A stretch of DNA of 64,000 bases from Aulosira sp. FACHB-615 (lineage in GTDB: Bacteria > Cyanobacteriota > Cyanobacteriia > Cyanobacteriales > Nostocaceae), in the NCBI RefSeq assembly GCF_014698045.1, contig NZ_JACJSE010000023.1, positions 1 to 64,000 on the forward strand, in the 5' to 3' direction. Below the pieces are notes generated by a model, which did not search any database, was not told the origin of the DNA, and worked only from the letters and a program-made list of their open reading frames with translations. The position numbers were made by a program, and so were the translations under genes. Within the stretch, counting starts at the first letter, position 1. The number at the start of each line of letters is the position of its first letter. Shown in pieces: positions 57,683-64,000 of the stretch.

Positions 57683-58675
57683 TTAACTATTTTTCAAAAT
57701 TCCAGCACTGATCGCACCTAAAATAGCTATACCAAAGGCGAGGCGATACCAAATAAATACCCAAGTGCTTTTGGTTTTGAGGAAGCGGAGTAAGCCAGCA
57801 ATGGATATATAAGAAAATATCGCCGCCGAAATCACACCAGCAATTAAGGGTAAGAATCCTGTACTGCTAACTTCACCCAAAGCACTTTTTAACTCGACTA
57901 ACCCAGCTAGGGTAATGGCGGGAATACCAAGTAAAAAGGAAAATCTGGCGGCTGTTTCCCGTTGTAAAGTCATAAATAAGCCGGCGGTTAAGGTAGAACC
58001 AGAACGAGAAACTCCAGGAATTAACGCCAAAGATTGGGCTAAACCCATCAATAGCCCATCATTCATGGTTAATTGTTCAAAGTCCCGTTCCCTTTTGCCG
58101 AGTTTTTCTGCTATTCCCAACAATATAGACATAACTATCGAGGCGATCGCGATCGCGCCGATACTTCTAATTGGTGAATTATCATAATCTGGGATAAATC
58201 TTTTAATTAATAAGCCAAAAAAGACTATTGGCAAGGTTCCTAAAGCAATGCCGATAGATAAACGCAAATCATAATCAGCATAATCTTTTTGCGCGATCGC
58301 TCGAAACGCCCCGGTGGCAATTTTTGTCAAATCTCCCCAGAAATACCACAGCACCGCCGCAATACTCCCCAACTGAATTACCGCCGTAAACGCCACTCCC
58401 GGATCACCCCAACCAAGGACTACAGGTACAACTTTTAAATGGGCGGTACTACTAATCGGCAGGAATTCTGTCATTCCCTGCACAAAGCCTAAAACAATTG
58501 CTTGCAAAATATTCATTTGCTGCACTCCCCCAGCCTCTGGGGTGGGTGGAGTACTCAGGACTTTGAGTGGAAATGCCGCAACTGAAATTATTGCTGAGGC
58601 GACACTCATAAACACGAACCATTGACGTTTTGATAAAGCCATCAGTCTACCTGCGATCGCTGCGATTACAACCAA
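57683..58675 (-). CDS. uppP: Undecaprenyl-diphosphatase
   Basis: A 330-residue BacA/UppP phosphatase of undecaprenyl pyrophosphate, part of lipid-carrier recycling for peptidoglycan. Signatures QGMTEFLPISSTAHL (about 66-80) and IPGVSRSGST (about 219-228) are intact. It carries about 53 extra N-terminal residues with a hydrophobic stretch (WFVFMSVASAIISVAAFPLKV) before the usual start MNILQAIVLGFVQG, giving one possible extra membrane segment; MALSKRQW at residue 12 is an alternative start. About eight core membrane segments. Confidence 0.93.
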   Translation of the reverse strand: MVVIAAIAGRLMALSKRQWFVFMSVASAIISVAAFPLKVLSTPPTPEAGGVQQMNILQAIVLGFVQGMTEFLPISSTAHLKVVPVVLGWGDPGVAFTAVIQLGSIAAVLWYFWGDLTKIATGAFRAIAQKDYADYDLRLSIGIALGTLPIVFFGLLIKRFIPDYDNSPIRSIGAIAIASIVMSILLGIAEKLGKRERDFEQLTMNDGLLMGLAQSLALIPGVSRSGSTLTAGLFMTLQRETAARFSFLLGIPAITLAGLVELKSALGEVSSTGFLPLIAGVISAAIFSYISIAGLLRFLKTKSTWVFIWYRLAFGIAILGAISAGILKNS

Positions 58676-59114
58676 TTACACAAACATCTTTTTGAGAAGC
58701 CTACAGGATACTTATACCCGAATTTCTCTCGTATGGGTGGGGAGTGTGGGGAGAGGGGGAAGTGTGGGGAGTGAGGGGGGAAAGATTTCTTTACTATCCT
58801 TCTAAACCTCCCAAACTTCCCACACCCCTGGATTTCTCTCTTGTAAGAAATCCAGGTTATAGCAGGGGATAGGTTACAGGTTACAGGCAAAAAGTCTATC
58901 CGTTCAAACTGTTTGTCAGCCCATATTCTCCCTCATCTCCCCACACCCCTAAACCCCTCATCTCCCCACACCCCTAAACCCCTCATCCCCCCATACCCCT
59001 CCAAAAAGACATTCCCAATTACGCAAAATCTCGGTACAATAAAAATGCCCCAGGGGGGGATTTATGGGTATGTTATCTTAAATAAGATAAAGATTAGTTA
59101 CAATTATTAAAACT
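58676..59114. other. Intergenic region with G-rich and C-rich repeats
   Basis: This stretch of 439 bases has no supported gene. It holds GGGGAGTGTGGGGAGAGGGGG (about 58739-58760) with a complementary CCTCCCAAACTTCCCACACCC arm, a hairpin GGATTTCTCTCTTGTAAGAAATCC (about 58829-58852), and a 25-base direct repeat CATCTCCCCACACCCCTAAAC.. at 58934, 58959 and (partial) 58984. Confidence 0.65.
58934..59000. repeat. 25-base direct repeat, about 2.7 units
   Basis: Units start at 58934, 58959 and 58984 with CATC(T/C)CCCCA and CCCCTAAACCCCT; the third is truncated. Confidence 0.75.
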
Positions 59115-59894
59115 TTGATTAATAACACATTGTTTACTTACAACGCCTCTACCACCACTATTGATAAGAAATTATCTGTAAAGAACGCTGCTTCACTGGG
59201 TATAGAAGAATTAGAATCTACACTTTCTGCGTCGCCATCTTTACCATTGTTAATATCGTCCCGACAAACTTGGTTAGTGTTGACGGCGGCGGTGTTTTTA
59301 GTATCAGTGCCAGTATTTATTGAAGCACCACTGGTGCGATCGCTACCCGGCCTCAGTTTAGCCATGACTGGATTTTGGGTATGGTTGAGTTTTCGCTTAA
59401 TGTCTCGCCCTGCAACATACCTGTGGGGGGATTTACTTTTAGGCTTTAGCTGGAGTTGGTTGGCAGGGGCAATTTATTGGGGTTGGTTGCGTTGGGAACC
59501 TTTTTGGCATTTACCAGTGGAATCTATCGGCTTACCATTTGCTTGTTGGTGTCTAGCCAGAAACTGGTGCAAGGTTGGTAGTTGGTTTTATTTAGGTTCT
59601 TTATTCGGTACAGTTTTAACCGATGTATATTTCTATATAGTTGATTTAATGCCCTATTGGCGACAAATCATGCAAGTCGAACCTGACAGTGTGTCGCCGA
59701 TTTTACAAGCTGCTGTTACTCAAGTCCGTACACCTTGGGGTCAAACTTGGGCTGTAGCGTTGGCATTAGTATTACTCACAGCCGGAATTTTACCTTTACG
59801 TCACCAGCAAAAACACTGGTTTGCATTTGGGGGAGCAGTGTTAAGTACTATTTTGGTAGACAGTTTATTTCTACTAGCTGCTTTAGTCGCGTAA
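59115..59894 (+). CDS. DUF3120 membrane protein
   Basis: A 259-residue protein beginning with TTG (59115). After a polar N-terminus of about 45 residues come about six hydrophobic segments: TWLVLTAAVFLVSVPVFIEAPLVR, PGLSLAMTGFWVWLSFRLM, GDLLLGFSWSWLAGAIYWGWLRWEP and others. The WRWEP-like and LPFACWCLARNW segments match cyanobacterial/plant DUF3120. Function unknown. The start is not firmly set because no strong ribosome site is visible. Confidence 0.8.
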   Translation: MINNTLFTYNASTTTIDKKLSVKNAASLGIEELESTLSASPSLPLLISSRQTWLVLTAAVFLVSVPVFIEAPLVRSLPGLSLAMTGFWVWLSFRLMSRPATYLWGDLLLGFSWSWLAGAIYWGWLRWEPFWHLPVESIGLPFACWCLARNWCKVGSWFYLGSLFGTVLTDVYFYIVDLMPYWRQIMQVEPDSVSPILQAAVTQVRTPWGQTWAVALALVLLTAGILPLRHQQKHWFAFGGAVLSTILVDSLFLLAALVA

Positions 59895-60085
59895 ATTTAC
59901 AAAATTTCTGAGTTGGCTAAGGTTGGATCAACTATCAACTAACTGCAACATCAGTAGTTAATTATTCATAAAATCTGCTCAAAAAGCTGTAAACTTGTGG
60001 CGATCGCACTTCGGGGATATCTCTGCAAATCGCTAAATATCAGGATTTACAAGTTCTTGTTGGTAATTTTTGAGCAGAGGTATTT

Positions 60086-60901
60086 ATGACTGAAATTAAC
60101 ATTGAAAATCTGCCACTTTGGGTACAAGAAAGAGACATCGTACTTAAATACAATACTCAGGCGACATGGCGTTATGGTGAGCAACCAGATTACACCCGCT
60201 CTAATGAAAATTTAGCTAAAGAAAGTCTGTGTAATCATCCAGCAAATTCCCTGGAAAAACTTGTCCAGAATTTGGTCAGAACTTTCGACATTGAAGCTAA
60301 TTTCAAAACAAATCCTCAAGAGTGGTTGTCTGTAGTTCAAGATAAATTTCGGATGAGTACCAATGGCGGAACTAGCTATACATTAGAGGATTTAGTTCAG
60401 GCAGGTACTTACAAACTTTTGATTGGCAAGACCCAGCACTATCAAGCTCCCCAAGAAGATTTTGAATCTTCTACTCAGCTATTTCACACTGCATTTCCCG
60501 ATGGTTTTTTGTGGGAAGTATTAGAAGTTTATTCTGCACCTCCTACCATTGCTTTTAAATGGAGGCATTGGGGACATTTTCGCGGTAATTTTAAAGATTA
60601 TGTTCCGACTGGGCAGATGATTGAAGTAGTGGGGATGAGTATTGTTCAAGTAACAGAAAACTGCAAAATTCTGTCTTTAGAACACTATTACGACAATGGA
60701 AAATTTCTCAATCAATTAACTTCTGGCGGCAAAATGGGCAATGCTACTCAACAGCAGCTAACCCCAGCAGGAACACCATCAGCTAATTCTGGGAAAACAA
60801 CTTTTTTGGGTTTTTTCCGGCGCTTCTTACCAAATAGAACCAAACCAGCATCGGCTAATACAAACGCTAGTGGTTGTCCATTTGCTGCTTTATTACGTTA
60901 A
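60086..60901 (+). CDS. Pathogen-related protein-like (SnoaL fold) protein
   Basis: A 271-residue protein. The core (about 100-215) reads TYKLLIGKTQHYQAPQEDFESSTQLFHTAFPDGFLWEVLEVYSAPPTIAFKWRHWGHFRG...PTGQMIEVVGMSIVQVTENCKILSLEHYYD, strikingly like plant pathogen-related (PRP-type) proteins and the SnoaL/NTF2-like fold. The C-terminus is a variable tail with a conserved end (GCPFAALLR). GAGCAGAGG precedes the ATG. The reaction is unknown; SnoaL-fold members bind small hydrophobic ligands. Confidence 0.72.
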   Translation: MTEINIENLPLWVQERDIVLKYNTQATWRYGEQPDYTRSNENLAKESLCNHPANSLEKLVQNLVRTFDIEANFKTNPQEWLSVVQDKFRMSTNGGTSYTLEDLVQAGTYKLLIGKTQHYQAPQEDFESSTQLFHTAFPDGFLWEVLEVYSAPPTIAFKWRHWGHFRGNFKDYVPTGQMIEVVGMSIVQVTENCKILSLEHYYDNGKFLNQLTSGGKMGNATQQQLTPAGTPSANSGKTTFLGFFRRFLPNRTKPASANTNASGCPFAALLR

Positions 60902-60945
60902 TCTCCGCACTGGGTGTCAGGGTTTAAGGGTGTAGGGGTGTCTGA

Positions 60946-61072
60946 CAAGTGTAGGTTTTTTACGTTATGCCCCATAGGGTGTAGGGGTGTAAGGGTGTGA
61001 GGGGGATGGAACTCTGATTAAATTGTGATTTTTAGAGTCGCTACTTATCACTCTGTTAAAAACCTACTCTTG
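60946..61072. repeat. MITE-like element, family E
   Basis: CAAGTGTAGGTTTTTTAC (60946-60963) and GTTAAAAACCTACTCTTG (61055-61072) are inverted copies with about three mismatches. Interior G-rich, non-coding. Confidence 0.65.
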
Positions 61073-61537
61073 TGAGTGTAGTGGTGTAGGGGCTGACAGG
61101 TGTAACTTTTTTCCTTCCCTACACCGCAAATCCTTGATGTTTCATCTTCAAATTTCCCGGTGGAGCTTTACAAAAAGTTACAAAGTTATCAATCAGTAAA
61201 TTCAGGCTGCAATTCTGGCGTTATTCTGCCAGGAAGCAATATCAGCCAACAAGCAAGAGTATCCTAGCCAGCGTTGTAGGAAGCACAGCACAGCTGTAGC
61301 GATGTCAGTAAGTCAGAGAAGTAAAATAATTTTTGCCAAAAATAGTGTCAAACCCAGTAACAGTAAATATTGTGGATATTAATACGCTGTATATTAGTTT
61401 CTGATGACTGCTGTGTGTTGATTGAGCGATCAGTTCCTAGTCAAGAGTCGCTATTGCTGTTATCGGCTGTGCCGAGTTGTAGCAACTGGCGTTGAAAAAT
61501 CAAGAGTCATAACTATGCCTCAAAGATTATAAACTGT

Positions 61538-61549
61538 TGACAGCTGTCA
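61538..61549. promoter_or_regulatory. 12-base perfect palindrome upstream of psbU
   Basis: TGACAGCTGTCA is a perfect palindrome 44 bases before the proposed GTG start. It could be an operator or part of a leader; no known regulator site is assigned. Confidence 0.35.
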
Positions 61550-61593
61550 GCTTAAAGCCATTATTCAGTTTGATGGAAAGAGGTAAAAAAGTC

Positions 61594-62022
61594 GTGAAAA
61601 GATTGGTGCGTTTATTAACAGTATTTAGTTTGTTGCTGGGTTGCTGGGGATGGTTAGGTACAACAGGTGTAGCCCAAGCTGCTGGGATCAACAGTTTGGC
61701 TTTACCACAAGTGCCTGTTTTAGCAGTGGAGTTACGTAACCGGGCAGATCAAAAGTTAGCAACGGAATTTGGTAAAAAAATTGATTTAAACAACACCAAT
61801 GTCCGCGCTTTCCAAAATTACCCCGGTTTGTATCCTACCCTAGCTAAGAAAATCATCAAAAATGCACCTTACAAAAGTGTAGAAGATGTGCTGAATATTG
61901 AAGGATTGAGCGATCGCCAAAAACAAATCCTCCAAGCTAATTTCGACAACTTCACCGTTACCGAACAAGAATCAGTCTTCAACGAAGGAGACGATCGCTT
62001 TAACAACGGTATCTACAGATAA
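61594..62022 (+). CDS. psbU: Photosystem II 12 kDa extrinsic protein
   Basis: A 142-residue PsbU. GTG at 61594 (VKRLVRLLTVFSLLLGC) is chosen because known PsbU proteins begin at this position (MKGLVRLL-type) and AGAGG lies about 10 bases upstream; ATG at 61573 and TTG at 61537 are alternatives. A signal peptide (to about AQAAG, residues 1-30) directs it to the thylakoid lumen. The mature part has two helix-hairpin-helix-like motifs (NVRAFQNYPGLYPTLAKKIIKNAPYKSVEDVLNIEGLSDRQKQIL) and the conserved end DDRFNNGIYR. PsbU stabilises the oxygen-evolving Mn cluster. Confidence 0.95.
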   Translation: MKRLVRLLTVFSLLLGCWGWLGTTGVAQAAGINSLALPQVPVLAVELRNRADQKLATEFGKKIDLNNTNVRAFQNYPGLYPTLAKKIIKNAPYKSVEDVLNIEGLSDRQKQILQANFDNFTVTEQESVFNEGDDRFNNGIYR

Positions 62023-62052
62023 GCTCAATTATCGTTAATGTAGAGATATAGT

Positions 62053-62085
62053 AGTCCACTCCCAATTTTTGGGGGTGGTTCTCTT
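62053..62085 (+). terminator. Probable terminator of psbU
   Basis: CCACTCCCAA / TTGGGGGTGG form a hairpin with a short T-rich loop (62053-62077), followed by TTCTCTT. The T-tract is weak. Confidence 0.5.
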
Positions 62086-62136
62086 AATCCACCAGAATTC
62101 AGGAGTCAGGAGTCAGAATCAACTCTAGACTTAGTA

Positions 62137-62167
62137 AAATCCAAAATCCAAAATCCAAAATCCAAAA
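62137..62167. repeat. Heptanucleotide STRR (AAAATCC)
   Basis: Four tandem AAAATCC units end 5 bases before the nadB start, inverse to the GGATTTT array at 1211. Confidence 0.85.
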
Positions 62168-62171
62168 TTTT

Positions 62172-63872
62172 TTGACTTTGCCTGAAATAGAAATTCCTCG
62201 CCAATTTGATGTGATAGTAGTCGGCGCTGGCGCTGCTGGACTATACACAGCGTTGTGTTTGCCAGAATCTTTGCAAGTCGGCTTAATTACTAAAGAAACT
62301 GTTACTTTGTCTGCTAGTGATTGGGCGCAAGGCGGAATTGCGGCGGCGATCGCTCCTGAAGATTCGCCACAGTTGCACATTGAAGATACAATTCAAGCTG
62401 GTGCTGGTTTGTGCGATCGGCAAGCTGTAGAATTTCTCGCCCAAGAAGCCCCTAACTGTATTCAATCTTTGGTAAATTTGGGCGTAGCTTTTGACCGTCA
62501 TGGTAACGCCTTAGCTTTAACTTTAGAAGCTGCCCATTCTCGTAACCGGGTGCTTCATGCTGCTGATACCACTGGTCGAGAAGTCACAACTACTTTAACA
62601 GCGCAAGTATTACATCGCCAAAATATTCAAGTTATTCAGCAAGCTTTAGCCTTGAGTTTGTGGTTAGAACCCGAAACAAATCGCTGTCAAGGAATTAGCT
62701 TGTTTTATCAAGGTGAAATTACGTGGGTAAAAGCCAAAGCCGTAGTTCTCGCTACTGGTGGCGGTGGTCAAGTTTTTGCCCAAACAACTAACCCCGCCGT
62801 CAGTACAGGTGATGGGGTGGCGATCGCTTGGCGGGCTGGGGCTGTTCTGCGAGATTTGGAATTTGTGCAGTTTCACCCCACAGCTTTAACAAAACCAGGC
62901 GCAGATCGCTTTTTAATTAGTGAGGCTGTCAGAGGCGAAGGCGCACATTTAGTTGATGATACCGGGCGACGCTTTGCCTTTGACTATCACCCCGCCGGAG
63001 AACTCGCGCCCAGAGATGTGGTGAGTCGAGCGATTTTTAGCCATCTGCAAAAAACGGCGGTTGATCCAGCTACCGCCCATGTCTGGTTAGATATGCGCCC
63101 CATCCCGCCTGATAAAATTCAACATCGCTTTCCCAACATCATCAAAGTTTGTCAGCGTTGGGGAATTGATGTATTTCATGAACCAATTCCCGTTGCGCCT
63201 GCGGCCCATTACTGGATGGGTGGAATTGTCGCTGATTTACAAAATCACACCAATATTCCGGGTTTATACGCAGTCGGAGAAACTGCGAGTACGGGAGTAC
63301 ATGGAGCCAATCGTTTAGCGAGTAACTCTCTACTAGAATGTATTGTGTTTGGCGCACAGATGGCCAATATTCAATTGACAGATGTGGAATTACAACCAGA
63401 GTTGTCAGATTTATCTGTGCGGGAATTTAATTTAGATGAAAATGCTTGGCAAGCCCAGCAAGCACAAATAGCAGCATTACGGGAGAAATTACCCCGTTTA
63501 GTCTGGCAAAGTGCGGGGATTTGTCGAGAACAAGCAAGATTAGACGAGGCGATCGCAACAATAGCAGCTTGGCAGCAAGATTTTGTTAATTTACCTTTGA
63601 GTCAATTCTTGCTGTCTTTGCGTGCCAACGAAACTGTGAAGTTCCAAACTCTGGGTATAGAACGCCAATTAAGACTTTGGGCAGAAACTCGCAATCTACT
63701 GGATGTAGCTAATTTAACTCTCAGAAGTGCTGCTTTCAGAACAGAAAGCCGGGGCGGACACTATCGCATCGATTACCCAAAAACCAATCCAGATTGGCAA
63801 ATTCACACAATTGTACAATCACTTCATTGGAGTAAATCTACACCTGATGTTAGAGATTTAAAGAAGTATTAA
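62172..63872 (+). CDS. nadB: L-aspartate oxidase
   Basis: A 566-residue FAD enzyme: VIVVGAGAAGLYTALC (FAD site, about 15-30), SASDWAQGGIAAAIAPEDS, HSRNRVLHAADTTGRE, VVLATGGGGQVFAQTTNP, LEFVQFHPTAL, SEAVRGEGAHLV and HYWMGGIVADL...GLYAVGETASTGVHGANRLASNSLLE. It oxidises L-aspartate to iminoaspartate for NAD synthesis. It starts with TTG at 62172 (or 62178), directly after an STRR that occupies the ribosome-site region, so initiation may be weak. The E/R residues expected for aspartate rather than succinate use are within the HYWMGG block. Length and motif order fit NadB, not SdhA. Confidence 0.94.
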   Translation: MTLPEIEIPRQFDVIVVGAGAAGLYTALCLPESLQVGLITKETVTLSASDWAQGGIAAAIAPEDSPQLHIEDTIQAGAGLCDRQAVEFLAQEAPNCIQSLVNLGVAFDRHGNALALTLEAAHSRNRVLHAADTTGREVTTTLTAQVLHRQNIQVIQQALALSLWLEPETNRCQGISLFYQGEITWVKAKAVVLATGGGGQVFAQTTNPAVSTGDGVAIAWRAGAVLRDLEFVQFHPTALTKPGADRFLISEAVRGEGAHLVDDTGRRFAFDYHPAGELAPRDVVSRAIFSHLQKTAVDPATAHVWLDMRPIPPDKIQHRFPNIIKVCQRWGIDVFHEPIPVAPAAHYWMGGIVADLQNHTNIPGLYAVGETASTGVHGANRLASNSLLECIVFGAQMANIQLTDVELQPELSDLSVREFNLDENAWQAQQAQIAALREKLPRLVWQSAGICREQARLDEAIATIAAWQQDFVNLPLSQFLLSLRANETVKFQTLGIERQLRLWAETRNLLDVANLTLRSAAFRTESRGGHYRIDYPKTNPDWQIHTIVQSLHWSKSTPDVRDLKKY

Positions 63873-63891
63873 ACTAGGCGACAGATTAGTT

Positions 63892-64000
63892 ATGGAATTA
63901 AATCAAAATCAGGCTGAAACATTGGCAGCGTTACAAGAATTAATTGATGTGGTGGCAAAATTGCGATCGCCTGATGGTGGTTGTCCTTGGGATTTGGCAC
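63892..64000 (+). CDS. mazG: MazG-type nucleoside triphosphate pyrophosphohydrolase, 5' end only
   Basis: The frame MELNQNQAETLAALQELIDVVAKLRSPDGGCPWDLA runs off the window. LRSPDGGCPWD is the N-terminal signature of MazG, which hydrolyses NTPs/dNTPs to monophosphates. It starts 20 bases after nadB, so cotranscription is likely. Confidence 0.88.
   Translation, partial: MELNQNQAETLAALQELIDVVAKLRSPDGGCPWDLA

Larger units (their letters stand above)
60902..61593. other. Intergenic region: MITE-like repeat and psbU leader
   Basis: The first 240 bases hold GGGTGTAGGGGTG-type repeats and a family E MITE-like element (60946-61072). The remaining about 450 bases are unique sequence with no gene, probably the psbU promoter and a long leader, ending with a 12-base palindrome at 61538-61549. 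Confidence 0.55.

Noticed and set aside
1..64000. tRNA or rRNA genes
   Set aside because: No cloverleaf with a GGTTCGAATCC-type T arm and no rRNA core sequence was recognised; a tRNA scan would be needed to exclude a divergent one.

Overview
The window looks like a filamentous, probably heterocyst-forming cyanobacterium (Nostocales: Nostoc, Anabaena or Calothrix type). The evidence is dense HIP1 octamers (GCGATCGC) in and between genes, psbU, a ValRS carrying the cyanobacterial CAAD membrane domain, a HetZ-family protein, DUF751/Ycf33-like and DUF3120 proteins, heptanucleotide STRR repeats (GTGCTGA, GGATTTT, GGGAGTG types) and many short MITE-like elements. No rRNA or tRNA gene was recognised.

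Layout. 1-1200: end of an IS630-type transposase that has cut a RelE/ParE-like toxin gene, then its antitoxin and an unknown gene. 1.5-9.6 kb: eukaryotic-type Ser/Thr kinase, rbfA and DUF751 gene, a Dam-type adenine methylase facing a small PD-(D/E)XK nuclease, a HetZ-family regulator, a YrdC/YciO protein and larC. 9.8-15.4 kb: two paralogous lipoproteins, a UPF0104 membrane protein, UPF0235, DUF2231 and DUF2993 proteins and a hemerythrin protein. 15.4-20.1 kb: repeat-rich spacers around a small membrane protein and a TPR-CHAT protease-like protein. 20.1-28.2 kb: pgl, a zinc-ribbon/FHA protein, an M50 peptidase, a free-standing nucleic-acid-deaminase-like toxin coupled to an Imm1-like immunity gene, an EF-G paralogue, a TPR protein and a PsiE protein. 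28.4-34.9 kb: a sugar kinase with an AmpG-like transporter (probable cell-wall sugar recycling), a GxxExxY protein between inverted repeats, and valS. 35-42.8 kb: an LRR-Roc-COR GTPase, a TPR lipoprotein, a DEDDy exonuclease, a methyltransferase and an APS/PAPS reductase. 43.4-43.6 kb: a three-repeat CRISPR array without cas genes. 43.7-52.4 kb: a DUF6438-DUF6174 secreted protein and a signalling operon (10-PAS hybrid-type histidine kinase, REC-EAL, REC-HK). 53-64 kb: GHL10 hydrolase, PDZ-radical SAM-DUF512 protein, uppP, DUF3120 protein, a plant pathogen-related-like protein, psbU, nadB and the start of mazG.

How the genes work together. Clear functional units are: toxin/antitoxin (broken), methylase/nuclease, deaminase/immunity (translationally coupled), DUF2993/DUF2231, transporter/kinase for amino-sugar salvage, and the three-gene two-component/c-di-GMP operon. 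Most other genes are single units separated by repeats.

The main candidates for unusual biology are the deaminase/Imm1 pair (with an apparent ACG start), the orphan mini-CRISPR array, the GxxExxY gene bounded by inverted repeats, the ROCO protein with a C-terminal membrane tail, and repeat DNA that has become coding sequence (heptamer repeats in valS and at the C-terminus of a histidine kinase). Family names rest on motif recognition by eye, not on database searches.
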